NCBI GenBank assembly: GCA_019752015.1
Contig: JAIEMQ010000044.1
Location: forward strand, 124,001 to 188,000
Length of the DNA: 64,000 nt
Direction of reading: 5' to 3'
Origin: Cyanobacteriota bacterium
Lineage (GTDB): Bacteria > Acidobacteriota > Vicinamibacteria > Vicinamibacterales > UBA2999
The notes below the pieces were generated by a model, which was not told the DNA's origin, ran no database searches, and saw only the letters and a program-made list of their open reading frames with translations. Of the stretch, positions 8,815 to 17,508 are shown piece after piece. The position numbers and the translations under genes are program-made. How positions within the stretch are numbered: position 1 is the first letter of the stretch; each line of letters begins with the position of its first letter.

Positions 8815-8886
8815 TAAAGAATAAAGAACAAAGAACAAAGAAAGAAGAGCGAAATTCGGCCTTTGTTCTTTGTTATTCGTTATTTT
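8815..8886. repeat. Word-repeat array W3 (AAAGAAC), inverted pair
   Basis: The left arm is repeats of AAAGAAC (8815-8846) and the right arm is CTTTGTTCTTTGTTATTC (8861-8878), able to form a long AT-rich hairpin between lpd and the cytochrome gene. The same words recur at 29151-29241. Confidence 0.8.
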
Positions 8887-10292
8887 TTCTTCGGCTTGTA
8901 CACGTGCGTGGCCTGGCCGAAGAAGACTTCGGCGGCTTCCATCAAGGTCTCACTCAGCGTCGGATGCACATGAATCGACAGCTTGAGATCCGAGGCGGTC
9001 ATCCCCATTTCGATGGCCACTACGCCTTCCGCGATCAATTCCCCGGCGCCTGATCCCGCGATGCCGACGCCGAGGATGCGCTCGGTCCCAGGATCGATGA
9101 TCAGCTTGGTCATGCCGTCGACGCGATCGATCGCAATGGCCCGGCCCGAGGCGGGCCACGGGAATTTCGCGACGTCGACCTTGAGACCCTGTTTCTCGGC
9201 GTCGCCCTCGGTGATGCCCGCCCACGCGATCTCGGGATCGGTGAACACGACCGCCGGAATTGCCGCCGGCTCGAACACCGCCTTCTGCCCTTCGATCGCT
9301 TCAACAGCGACGCGCGCTTCGTGCGACGCCTTGTGCGCGAGCATCGGCTCGCCGGCCACATCGCCGATAGCGAAAATGGTCGGCTCCGCGGTGCGCCGCT
9401 GGCCGTCGGTTTCGATGAAGCCCTTGTCCGTGACCTTGACCTTGGTGCGATCGAGGCCGTCGATCTTGGCGTTCGGCCGCCGGCCGATCGAGACGAGGAC
9501 GTAGTCGTATACCGCTTCCTTCGGCGCGCCCTCGCCTTCGAAGTTCACGGTCACGCTGCGATCGTCGGCTTTCATCGACGTGACCTTGGTCGAGACCATC
9601 ACCTTCTCGAACGTCTTCTCGACGCGCTGCGCGAGGAACCTGACGAGGTCGCGATCGGCGCCCGGCAGCAGGCCCGGCGTCATTTCGACGACCGACACCT
9701 TCGTGCCGAGGGACGCATATACCGAGCCGAGCTCGAGACCGATGTAGCCGCCGCCGATCACCAGCATCGACTTCGGGATCTCCGGCAGATCGAGCGCGCC
9801 GGTCGAATCGAGCACGCGCGGCGAATTGATCGACAGCGACGGGATCTTCGCCGGCAGCGAGCCGAGCGCGAGGATCATGTAGTCGACGTTGACGATCTCC
9901 TCGGTGGCGTCGCCCTTCTTCACCTTGATCGTCGTCGGATCGATGATCGACGCCCAGCCCTGGATGTAATTGACCTTGCGGAGCTTCGCGACCTGGCCGA
10001 GGCCGCTGGTCAGCTTGTCGACGACGACCCGGTTCTTGAAATCGCGAAGCTTGTCGATGTCGATCTTGGCGTCGCCGAACTCGATGCCCCACTCCTTGGC
10101 GTGTTTCGATTCGTCGATCAGCTTGGCGACGTGCAGCAGCGCCTTCGACGGAATGCAGCCGCGGTAGAGGCACACGCCGCCGGGATTCTTCTCGTTGTCG
10201 ATCAGGGTGACCTTCATGCCGAGGTCGGCGGCATAAAAAGCGGCCGCGTAGCCGCCGGGGCCGGCCCCAATCACTGCAACATGGTGTGACAT
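8880..10292 (-). CDS. lpd: Dihydrolipoamide dehydrogenase (E3)
   Basis: 470 residues from the ATG at 10292, chosen because the Rossmann motif VAVIGAGPGGYAAA follows at once; an upstream in-frame extension is encoded by repeat sequence. The redox-active disulfide is in GGVCLYRGCIPSKALLH (CxxxxC), the NAD site in MLVIGGGYIGLELG, the FAD site in TIFAIGDVAGEPMLAHKA, and the C-terminal catalytic His/Glu in VHPTLSE. It reoxidises the lipoyl arm of E2 in the cytoplasm. It follows aceE and aceF on the same strand and completes the pyruvate dehydrogenase complex; it may also serve 2-oxoglutarate dehydrogenase. Confidence 0.95.
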   Translation of the reverse strand: MSHHVAVIGAGPGGYAAAFYAADLGMKVTLIDNEKNPGGVCLYRGCIPSKALLHVAKLIDESKHAKEWGIEFGDAKIDIDKLRDFKNRVVVDKLTSGLGQVAKLRKVNYIQGWASIIDPTTIKVKKGDATEEIVNVDYMILALGSLPAKIPSLSINSPRVLDSTGALDLPEIPKSMLVIGGGYIGLELGSVYASLGTKVSVVEMTPGLLPGADRDLVRFLAQRVEKTFEKVMVSTKVTSMKADDRSVTVNFEGEGAPKEAVYDYVLVSIGRRPNAKIDGLDRTKVKVTDKGFIETDGQRRTAEPTIFAIGDVAGEPMLAHKASHEARVAVEAIEGQKAVFEPAAIPAVVFTDPEIAWAGITEGDAEKQGLKVDVAKFPWPASGRAIAIDRVDGMTKLIIDPGTERILGVGIAGSGAGELIAEGVVAIEMGMTASDLKLSIHVHPTLSETLMEAAEVFFGQATHVYKPKKK

Positions 10293-10293
10293 A

Positions 10294-10380
10294 AGAATCT
10301 GTTGATCTGATGATCTGGTGATCGCATGACCTGCTGAGATCAACAGGTCACAAGATCAACAGCTCAAAAGATTCATCGAG
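10294..10380. repeat. Word-repeat array W2 (TCTGTTGA / TCAACAGA), inverted pair
   Basis: The gap between aceF and lpd consists of 8-bp words TCTGTTGA and TCTGATGA followed by their complement AGATCAACAG. A perfect 10-bp stem (10299-10308 with 10337-10346) encloses a 28-nt loop. It could attenuate or insulate lpd from aceF. Confidence 0.8.
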
Positions 10381-10382
10381 GC

Positions 10383-11789
10383 TTAACCTCTGAGAGTAAG
10401 TGCGAATGGGTTTTCCAATGCTTCAGCGACCCAGCGCAGGAAGCGAATCGCGTCGGCGCCGTCGATCAGGCGGTGGTCGTAGCTCAATGACAGCGGCAGC
10501 ATTTGCCGCGGCTCGAATTCCTTGCCGTTCCACACCGGCTCGAAGCCGCCGCGCGAGATGCCAAGGATCGCGACCTCGGGCCAGTTGACGATCGGCGTGA
10601 ATGCCGTGCCGCCAATGCCGCCGAGATTTGAAATCGACATCGAGCCGCCGGACATGTCGTCGAGCGACAGCTTCCGATCCCTCGCCTTCTCGGCGAGCTG
10701 CTGGATCTCTACTGACAGTTGGATGAGGTTTTTCTGATCGACGTTACGCACCACCGGCACCAGCAGGCCGTTCGGCGTGTCCGCGGCAATGCCGATGTGG
10801 ATGTACTTCTTGTAGACGATCGAGTCGCCGGCCTGATCGACCGAGGCGTTGAATTGCGGGAACACCTTGAGTGCGCTCGCCACCACTTTGGCGGCGATCG
10901 CCGTGACGGTGAGGTTGCCGCCGGCCTTGGCGACTTCGTCGCGATACTTCTTGCGCACCTGTTCGAGCGCGGTGATGTCGGCCTTGTCGAACTGCGTGAC
11001 GTGCGGAATCGCGTTCCACGCGAGGCTGAGATGCTCCGCCGTCTTGCGGCGGATGCCGGTCATCGGCTTGCGCTCGATCTCGCCCCACTTCGCGAAATCC
11101 GGCAGCGCCGGGCCCACGCCGGCGGCGCGTCCCGCGCCGGTCGACGCGGCGGCCTGGCCATTGCTGCCCAGGCTGTTCATGACGCGCTTGGCGAATTCCT
11201 TTACGTCATCTTGCGTAATGCGTCCGCCGGGGCCCGTGCCGGGTACCTGGCTGACATCGACGCCAATCTCGCGCGCCAGGCGGCGGACCGACGGCGCCGC
11301 GGGCGCGGCGGTGACGTGCGATTGAGCAACCGGCGGCGGGGGCGGCGCCACCGCCGGTGACGGCGGTTGTGGACGGCCGGCCGCGATGTTCGTCACGGAG
11401 GCGCGCGGGCGCTCAGGTGCCTGAGGTGCCTCGGGTGCCTGGGGTGCCTGGGGTGCCTGAGGTGCCTGAGGTGCCTGAGGTGCAGGTGCTGCTTCTTGCT
11501 TCGGTGGTTCCGCTTTAGATTCTTCCTTAGGCACCGAGGCACCTGAGGCACCATTGGCACCGTCAAGCGTCAGCACGGCCTGGCCCGGTTTCACTTTGTC
11601 ACCGGCTTTCACTTTCACTTCGGTGACTTTCCCCGCTACGTTCGAGGGCACTTCGATCGTCGCCTTGTCGGTTTCGAGCTCGAGGACGGGTTGATCGACG
11701 GCGAGCGCGTCGCCGGGCTTGACCAGGACTTTCAGGACATCGCCCTGGGCGACGCCGTCGCCCAGGTTCGGAATGATGAATTCACTCAT
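10383..11789 (-). CDS. aceF: Dihydrolipoamide acetyltransferase (E2 of pyruvate dehydrogenase)
   Basis: 468 residues. One N-terminal lipoyl domain (about 1-75; lipoyl Lys in ELETDKATIEV), a long Ala/Pro/Gln linker, a peripheral-subunit binding domain (SVRRLAREIGVDVSQVPGTG, then GRITQDDVKEF) and the catalytic acetyltransferase domain ending with LSYDHRLIDGADA (active-site His and Asp). The ATG overlaps the aceE stop by one base (TAATG). Most of the flexible linker (PQAPQAPQAPEAPQAPERP) is encoded by a 9-bp word array identical to intergenic arrays elsewhere in the window, so the swinging-arm linker appears to be built from that repeat. Confidence 0.95.
   Translation of the reverse strand: MSEFIIPNLGDGVAQGDVLKVLVKPGDALAVDQPVLELETDKATIEVPSNVAGKVTEVKVKAGDKVKPGQAVLTLDGANGASGASVPKEESKAEPPKQEAAPAPQAPQAPQAPQAPQAPEAPQAPERPRASVTNIAAGRPQPPSPAVAPPPPPVAQSHVTAAPAAPSVRRLAREIGVDVSQVPGTGPGGRITQDDVKEFAKRVMNSLGSNGQAAASTGAGRAAGVGPALPDFAKWGEIERKPMTGIRRKTAEHLSLAWNAIPHVTQFDKADITALEQVRKKYRDEVAKAGGNLTVTAIAAKVVASALKVFPQFNASVDQAGDSIVYKKYIHIGIAADTPNGLLVPVVRNVDQKNLIQLSVEIQQLAEKARDRKLSLDDMSGGSMSISNLGGIGGTAFTPIVNWPEVAILGISRGGFEPVWNGKEFEPRQMLPLSLSYDHRLIDGADAIRFLRWVAEALENPFALTLRG
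11412..11561. repeat. Word-repeat array W1 inside aceF, inverted blocks
   Basis: About eight units of GGTGCCTGA/GGTGCCTGG (11412-11488) and, after 38 bp, an inverted block AGGCACCGAGGCACCTGAGG (11528-11547, extending to 11561). It is read in frame as the interdomain linker and could fold into a large hairpin in the mRNA. Confidence 0.85.
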
Positions 11790-14467
11790 TAGTTAATCGC
11801 CGGGTTGAGTTTCTCTGCGTCGATGCCGAGCTCCTTGATCGCCCTGGCGACCACCTCGGGCTCGATCTGCCTGTCCTGCGCCAGCGCATACAGCGCGGCA
11901 ACGGCAATGAAGCGGGCATCGACTTCGAAGAAGTTGCGCAGCGCGGCGCGCGAGTCGCTGCGGCCGAAGCCGTCGGTGCCGAGCGCCTGGAGACGCTTCG
12001 GCAGCCAGCGATCGATCGAATCCGGCAGCACCTTGAGGTAATCCGACGCCGACACGAACACGCCGGGCGCGTCCTTGGTGACCTGCGTCACGTACGGCAC
12101 CCGCGGCTTCTCGGTCGGATGCAGGCGGTTCCAGCGCTCGCACGCGTGGCCGTCGCGATAGAGATTGACGTAGCTCGTCACGCTCCACACATCGGCGCCG
12201 ACGTCGTACTTCTCCTCGAGGATCTTCTGCGCCTCGAGCGCCTGCAGCAGGATGGTGCCGCTGCCGAACAGCTGCGCGCGCAGCTTCGCCTTCGGCTTGC
12301 TCGCGGGCTTGCACACATACATGCCCTTGACGATGCCGTCCTTCGAACCTTCGGGCATCGGCGGATGCTCGTAGTTCTCGTTCATCAGCGTCAGGTAGTA
12401 AAAGATGTCTTCCTGATCGCGATACATGCGCTTGATGCCGTCTTCGACGATCACCGCGAGCTCGTAGGCAAACGCCGGATCGTACGACTGGCAGTTCGGC
12501 ACCGGCAGCGCCAGCACGTGGCTCTGGCCGTCTTCGTGCTGCAGCCCTTCGCCGTTGAGCGTCGTGCGGCCGGCGGTGCCGCCCATCACGAAGCCCTTCA
12601 TGCGCATGTCGGCGCCGGCCCAGATCAAATCGCCGACGCGCTGGAAGCCGAACATCGAATAGAAGATGAAGAACGGGATCATGTTGATGCCGTGCGTCGC
12701 GTAGGCGGTGCCCGCCGCGATGAACGACGACATCGATCCGGCCTCGTTGATGCCCTCTTCGAGGATCTGCCCGTCTTCCGCTTCCTTGTAATACAGCAGC
12801 GTGTCGCGATCGACCGGCTCGTAGAGCTGGCCGGCGTGCGCGTAGATGCCGACCTGGCGGAACAGCGCTTCCATGCCGAAGGTGCGCGCTTCGTCGGGGA
12901 CGATCGGCACGACCAACTTGCCGATCTTCTCGTCGCGCAGCAGCTTCGACAGCATGCGCACGAACACCATCGTCGTCGACGCCTTGCGCGCCTCGGTGCC
13001 CTTGTGGAACTCCTCGAACGTGTCGCCGAACTCCGCGTCGATCGGCGTCGCCTTCGAGCGCCGCTTCGGCACCGGCCCGTTTAACGCCGCGCGGCGCTCC
13101 TGCACGTATTTCATTTCCGCGCTGTCGGGCGCGGGACGATAGAACGGCGCCTTGGCGACTTCCTCATCCGAAATCGGAATCCCGAAGCGCGTGCGGAACG
13201 CCTTGATCTCGTCTTCGTTCAGCTTCTTCTGCTGGTGGGTGATGTTCTTGCCTTCACCCGACTCGCCGACGCCGTAGCCTTTGATCGTGCGCGCGAGGAC
13301 GAGCGAGGGCATGCCCTTGGTCTCGGTGGCGCGCTTAAACGCATTGTAAACCTTCGTGGGATCGTGGCCGCCGAGCGTCAGCTTCTTCAGCTGCTCGTCT
13401 GACAGGTGCTTGACCATTTCCAGCAGGCGCGGGTGCGCGCCCCAGAAATGCTTGCGGACGTAAGCGCCCGATTCGACGGCGTACTTCTGGTACTCGCCGT
13501 CAACGACCTCGCCCATGCGCTTGACGAGCAGGCCTTCGCTGTCCTTCTCGAGGAGATCGTCCCACTCCGTGCCCCAGATGCACTTGATCACGTTCCAGCC
13601 GGCGCCGCGGAAGATCGCTTCGAGCTCCTGGATGATCTGGCCGTTGCCGCGCACCGGACCATCGAGGCGCTGCAGGTTGCAGTTGACGACGAAGATCAGG
13701 TTGTCGAGCTTCTCGCGCGACGCGAGCGTGATCGCACCGAGCGATTCGGGCTCGTCGGTCTCGCCGTCGCCGAGGAACGCCCACACCTTCGAGTCGGTCT
13801 TCGGCTTGAGGCCGCGATCTTCAAGGTAGCGGTTGAAGCGGGCCTGGTAGATCGCCATGATCGGGCCAAGGCCCATCGAGACGGTCGGGAATTCCCAGAA
13901 CTCCGGCATCAGCCACGGATGCGGATACGACGACAGGCCGCCGCCCTGGTTGAACTCGCGGCGGAAGTTGACGAGCTGTTCCTGCGTCAGGCGGCCTTCG
14001 AGAAACGCGCGCGCGTAGACACCGGGCGAACCGTGGCCCTGGAAGTAGACGACGTCGCCTTCGTTGCCGTGGTCGCGGCCGCGGAAGAAATGGTTGTAGC
14101 CCACCTCGTACAACGTTGCCGACGATGCGAACGTGGAGATGTGGCCGCCGATGCCGTCTTCGAGCTTGTTGGCGCGCACGACCATGGCCATGGCGTTCCA
14201 GCGGACAATGCTCTTGATGCGGCGCTCGATTTCGCGGCTGCCGGGATACGGCACCTGCTCTTCGGCGTTGATGGTGTTGATGTAGGGCGTGTTCGCCGTG
14301 AACGGCAGGCGCACGCCCGACTTCTGGGCATGGATCCCGAGCTCACGCAGCAAGGCTCCGACGCGCGCCGGCCCTCCGTGCTTCAGGACATCGTCCAGCG
14401 AATCGAGCCATTCACGGGTTTCGAGGGCTTCGAGCTGGGCGGCATCGGTTGGAGCAGTATTTCTCAT
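11789..14467 (-). CDS. aceE: Pyruvate dehydrogenase E1 component (homodimeric type)
   Basis: 892 residues, the length of the AceE family. The thiamine-diphosphate motif is GDGETDEPESLGAI with the closing NCN of LIFVVNCNLQRLDGPVRGNG. Other signatures are GHISTFASSATLYEVGYNHF and RTFGMEALFRQVGIYA, and the transketolase-like C-terminal domain is complete. It decarboxylates pyruvate and reductively acetylates the E2 lipoyl arm. First gene of aceE-aceF-lpd; GGAAGG lies about 15 nt upstream of the ATG. The 112-nt divergent gap to the glycosylase gene must hold both promoters, but I see no clear consensus there. Confidence 0.95.
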   Translation of the reverse strand: MRNTAPTDAAQLEALETREWLDSLDDVLKHGGPARVGALLRELGIHAQKSGVRLPFTANTPYINTINAEEQVPYPGSREIERRIKSIVRWNAMAMVVRANKLEDGIGGHISTFASSATLYEVGYNHFFRGRDHGNEGDVVYFQGHGSPGVYARAFLEGRLTQEQLVNFRREFNQGGGLSSYPHPWLMPEFWEFPTVSMGLGPIMAIYQARFNRYLEDRGLKPKTDSKVWAFLGDGETDEPESLGAITLASREKLDNLIFVVNCNLQRLDGPVRGNGQIIQELEAIFRGAGWNVIKCIWGTEWDDLLEKDSEGLLVKRMGEVVDGEYQKYAVESGAYVRKHFWGAHPRLLEMVKHLSDEQLKKLTLGGHDPTKVYNAFKRATETKGMPSLVLARTIKGYGVGESGEGKNITHQQKKLNEDEIKAFRTRFGIPISDEEVAKAPFYRPAPDSAEMKYVQERRAALNGPVPKRRSKATPIDAEFGDTFEEFHKGTEARKASTTMVFVRMLSKLLRDEKIGKLVVPIVPDEARTFGMEALFRQVGIYAHAGQLYEPVDRDTLLYYKEAEDGQILEEGINEAGSMSSFIAAGTAYATHGINMIPFFIFYSMFGFQRVGDLIWAGADMRMKGFVMGGTAGRTTLNGEGLQHEDGQSHVLALPVPNCQSYDPAFAYELAVIVEDGIKRMYRDQEDIFYYLTLMNENYEHPPMPEGSKDGIVKGMYVCKPASKPKAKLRAQLFGSGTILLQALEAQKILEEKYDVGADVWSVTSYVNLYRDGHACERWNRLHPTEKPRVPYVTQVTKDAPGVFVSASDYLKVLPDSIDRWLPKRLQALGTDGFGRSDSRAALRNFFEVDARFIAVAALYALAQDRQIEPEVVARAIKELGIDAEKLNPAIN

Positions 14468-14579
14468 GGCCGACCTGGACCTTCCTTATATGAGGCTACT
14501 TCTCTAAGAGGCAATCGAACCATTCTAGCGGCATGGGGGGCGAATTGAAAGCATCCGGCCACCCTCGCCGGCTTGTAAC

Positions 14580-15332
14580 ATGTTGCAACGACAACACATG
14601 AGCGCGATTCGAGGAAAGGCTCCCCTCAGTCTGTCGGCCGTTCGCGACACCATCATTAGCTGCAACGCGTGCTCGCGGCTGCGCACTTATTGCGCGGATG
14701 TCGGCCGCACGCGGAAGGCCGCGTTCAAGAACGATGTTTATTGGGCCCGGCCGGTGCCCGGCTTCGGCGATCCGAAGGCGAGGGTCCTGATCCTCGGCCT
14801 CGCGCCGGCCGCGCACGGCGCGAACCGGACCGGCCGCGTCTTCACGGGCGACGGCGTCGGCGCGTCGGGCGACTTCCTGATGGCGGCTCTGAAGCGCGCG
14901 GGGTTCGCGAACATCTCGACGTCGCAATCGGTCGAAGACGGATTGACACTCACGGATGTCTACATCGCCGCAGCGGTGCGCTGCGCGCCTCCGGCCAACA
15001 AGCCGCTGCCGGAAGAAGTCGATCGTTGCCTGCCGCATCTCGCCAACGAGATCGCGCATCTCCCGAATCTGCAAGTCGTGGTCGCGCTCGGCAAGATCGC
15101 GTGGGATGCGTGGCTGAAACTCCTGGTGCTTCGCGGCGTCGCGATTCCAAGACCACGTCCAGTATTCGCGCACGGCGCCATCGCGCATTTGCACACAGGC
15201 ACGCAGGCACCCAGGCACGCAGGCACCCTGGTCGGCGTTTATCATCCGTCGCGGCAAAACACGAACACCGGAGTCCTGACCCCGCGGATGTACGACACGG
15301 TGTTTCGGACCGTGAGACAATCGCTGCGTTGA
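14580..15332 (+). CDS. Uracil-DNA glycosylase, family 5 (UdgB-like)
   Basis: 250 residues. Three of four [4Fe-4S] cysteines are in CNACSRLRTYC (28, 31, 38); the partner lies in the CAPPANK...VDRC stretch (about 133-148). The active-site motif 1 is GLAPAAHGANRTGRVFTGDG, with Ala where families 1 and 4 have a polar catalytic residue, as in family 5. Motif 2 is VYHPSRQNTNTG. It removes uracil and other deaminated bases from DNA. Oddity: residues about 204-217 (HTGTQAPRHAGT), in the loop just before motif 2, are encoded by a W1 word array. ATG 14580 is used; ATG 14598 is possible. The stop overlaps the next start (TGATG). Confidence 0.9.
   Translation: MLQRQHMSAIRGKAPLSLSAVRDTIISCNACSRLRTYCADVGRTRKAAFKNDVYWARPVPGFGDPKARVLILGLAPAAHGANRTGRVFTGDGVGASGDFLMAALKRAGFANISTSQSVEDGLTLTDVYIAAAVRCAPPANKPLPEEVDRCLPHLANEIAHLPNLQVVVALGKIAWDAWLKLLVLRGVAIPRPRPVFAHGAIAHLHTGTQAPRHAGTLVGVYHPSRQNTNTGVLTPRMYDTVFRTVRQSLR
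15191..15230. repeat. Word-repeat array W1 inside the uracil-DNA glycosylase gene
   Basis: Imperfect units of CACGCAGG and CACCCAGG (8 bp), the same words as the array at 6341-6390, read in frame as a loop of the enzyme. Confidence 0.75.
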
Positions 15333-16738
15333 TGACCGAGCGGTACGCTCGAACCGCCATCGCCGTCCTTCTGTTTGTCTACGTCCTCGCCATGCGGACG
15401 TACGACGTGGCCACGACATTCCTGATGCTCGGCGAGCAAACGCGCGACTGGGCCGTGGCGCTCGGCGGCATCACGGATCTGCCGCTGCTCGGCGCGCCGT
15501 CGACGGCGGGTGGACGCGGCCTCGGACCGGCATACTACTGGGTGCTGTGGCTCGGACGCGTGACGATCGGCCCGTTCATGGACAACCTTCCCCACGCCGG
15601 CGGTGTCACCGTGGCGCTGCTGCAATCGATCGCCGACGTCTGGTTGTTCCTCGCGCTGTCGCGGCGCGTGCATTGGACGCTGGCGCTCGCCATGTGCGTG
15701 CTGATCGCGTCGGCGCCATTCGACATCGCGCTGTCGTCGTTGATCTGGAATCCGCCCGTCGCCGCGGCATTCATCAAGATGGCGACGGCGAACGCCTTGA
15801 CGCTGAGTCCGACTACGCCGCTTCGCGGCTTCGTCGAGACAAGCTCGCGCGGCGTAGCCCTGACCGCCGCGCTCGCTTGGATGGGAGTGCAATGTCACTT
15901 GTCGGGACTGTTTGTCGCCGCGCCACTGCTTGTCGCGCTCGTGCTGCAACCACTTTTTTACGCGCGGCCGCTGGTTTACGAGCACGACACTTCCGCGGAT
16001 CAACGACGGCGAGCGTTGCGTCAGGCCGGACGATCGCTGGCGATCGTGATCGGCGTCGTGCTGGTGCTGCAGGTGCCGTTCCTCGTCGCACGCGTCACGC
16101 AGCCGAACGTCGCCGCGGGACCCGGCTCGATGATCTCGGGACTGACGAATCCGCAGGTGTTCAGGCCGTGGTTCGCCTACGCCAGCGTCACCGGCATCAC
16201 CGGCAACCTGGTCTGGCCGATGGGGGACGCCTTCGCATACACGATCCCGGTGGCGATCGCCGGCGTGGTGGTGCTGATCGCGTATCGCAAGGATCCGATC
16301 GTCGTCGCGGTCTCCGCCGGCGCAGTGGCCATGGCGACGCTGCTGTTCATGACGTCGACGCGTCCGTACGACGGCTACTGGTTCGTGACGCTCACGACAG
16401 CGCTGACGCTGACGTTTGGAATGGCGATCGCCGCGATCCCGTCGCGGGTCGCGGTGATGATCGTCGGCGTCGCCGCGGTGATGTTCCTGGCGTGGCGCCA
16501 GCCGGCGCGCATCATCGACTCGCAACGTTTCTTCAAGTACCCGGCCTACGAACCCATGGTGAAGGGATCGCGCGAAGCGGCCATGCGCGCACCGGTGCTC
16601 CGCGACATCGTCACGGACTTCGAGGTGCATCCGACGATGGATCGGCAATTCATCTACAAGATCCTGGGAGGCCGGATCGATGCATCGGCGCTCTCGACGG
16701 CCGTCATCAGCCGCGATGGCAGCGTCAGGCTGAGATAG
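15332..16738 (+). CDS. Polytopic membrane protein, GT-C glycosyltransferase-like
   Basis: 468 residues. About ten hydrophobic segments are visible, for example TAIAVLLFVYVLAM, TLALAMCVLIASAPFDIAL, GLFVAAPLLVALVLQPLF, LAIVIGVVLVLQVPFLVA, YTIPVAIAGVVVLIAY and VAVMIVGVAAVMFLAW. The early segment DVATTFLMLGEQTRDWAVALG followed by GPAYYWVLWLGR resembles the extracytoplasmic loop of GT-C membrane glycosyltransferases that use lipid-linked sugars, but this is inferred from pattern only. The ATG overlaps the glycosylase stop, and the stop overlaps the start of a dolichol-phosphate-mannose-synthase-like GT2, which could make its lipid-linked donor. Confidence 0.65.
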   Translation: MTERYARTAIAVLLFVYVLAMRTYDVATTFLMLGEQTRDWAVALGGITDLPLLGAPSTAGGRGLGPAYYWVLWLGRVTIGPFMDNLPHAGGVTVALLQSIADVWLFLALSRRVHWTLALAMCVLIASAPFDIALSSLIWNPPVAAAFIKMATANALTLSPTTPLRGFVETSSRGVALTAALAWMGVQCHLSGLFVAAPLLVALVLQPLFYARPLVYEHDTSADQRRRALRQAGRSLAIVIGVVLVLQVPFLVARVTQPNVAAGPGSMISGLTNPQVFRPWFAYASVTGITGNLVWPMGDAFAYTIPVAIAGVVVLIAYRKDPIVVAVSAGAVAMATLLFMTSTRPYDGYWFVTLTTALTLTFGMAIAAIPSRVAVMIVGVAAVMFLAWRQPARIIDSQRFFKYPAYEPMVKGSREAAMRAPVLRDIVTDFEVHPTMDRQFIYKILGGRIDASALSTAVISRDGSVRLR

Positions 16739-17463
16739 TGAAACTGTCTCTCGTCATCCCCGCGTACAACGAGGCCGGCCGCATCGGCGGCACGGTGACA
16801 CACGTCTGCGCGTATCTCGACCAACAGCCATACGACTGGGAGTTGATCGTCGTCATCGACGGCGGGCCGAAAGCCGCCGCGGAAGAGGCGCGCGCGGCGG
16901 CCGGATCGCGATCGAACGTGCGCGTGATCGAGAACGACGTCAATCGCGGCAAGGGTTATTCAGTGCGGCGCGGGTTTCTCGAGGCTACCGGCGATCGACG
17001 CGTGTTCATCGACGCCGATTTGTCATTGCCGATCGAGGGGCTCGCCGGCATGATGGCGCGCTTCGATGCCGGCGCCGATGTGGTGATCGCCTCGCGCACC
17101 CTGCCGGGATCGCGGGTCGAGGGCGCGGCGCCCGCCGGGCGCGGGCTGATGAGCAAGGTTTTCAATCTCGCCGTGCAGGCTGTCGCGGTGCCGGGCATTG
17201 CCGACACGCAGTGCGGATTCAAGGGCTTCACGTCGCGTGCGGCACAGGCGATCTTCAGCGTCGCCCAGTCCGATCGTTTTGGTTTTGACGTGGAAGCGCT
17301 TTATCTCGCGCGCAAGCACGGCTTCAGGATCGACGAGCTGCCCGTGACGGTCCGCTATCACGGCGGCAGCTCGGTGAACCGTCTCAGTGACGGCGTGCGT
17401 ATGTTCGCGGATATTCTCGCTATTCGAAAAAGGCACAAGGCAGAAGACAAAAGGCAGAACTGA
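16738..17463 (+). CDS. GT2 glycosyltransferase, DPM1/ALG5-like
   Basis: 241 residues from a GTG that overlaps the preceding TAG by one base (TAGTG). GT-A signatures are present: LSLVIPAYNEAGRIGGTV at the N terminus, NRGKGYSVRRGFLEATG, the metal-binding DxD in FIDADLSLP, and DTQCGFKGFTSRAAQAIF. This set is typical of polyprenyl-phosphate sugar transferases of the dolichyl-phosphate mannose/glucose type. It probably loads a sugar on a lipid carrier for the adjacent membrane protein. The C-terminal tail (KRHKAEDKRQN) is encoded by the W4 word array. Confidence 0.87.
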   Translation: MKLSLVIPAYNEAGRIGGTVTHVCAYLDQQPYDWELIVVIDGGPKAAAEEARAAAGSRSNVRVIENDVNRGKGYSVRRGFLEATGDRRVFIDADLSLPIEGLAGMMARFDAGADVVIASRTLPGSRVEGAAPAGRGLMSKVFNLAVQAVAVPGIADTQCGFKGFTSRAAQAIFSVAQSDRFGFDVEALYLARKHGFRIDELPVTVRYHGGSSVNRLSDGVRMFADILAIRKRHKAEDKRQN

Positions 17464-17508
17464 TTTCTGTCTTTTGCCTTTTGCCTTCTGCCTTCTGCCT
17501 TCTGCCTT
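17430..17508. terminator. Word-repeat array W4 (AAGGCAGA), inverted pair between convergent genes
   Basis: The left arm AAGGCACAAGGCAGAAGAC and following (17430-17460) pairs with GTCTTTTGCCTTTTGCC and following (17469-17508). It lies exactly between the convergent stops of the GT2 and cupin genes and overlaps both tails. A role as bidirectional terminator is plausible. Confidence 0.6.

Noticed and set aside
14468-14579. Regulatory site in the aceE/glycosylase divergent gap
   Set aside because: A weak dyad TTGTAACATGTTGCAA overlaps the glycosylase start, but it has mismatches and no matching copy, so it is not reported as an operator.
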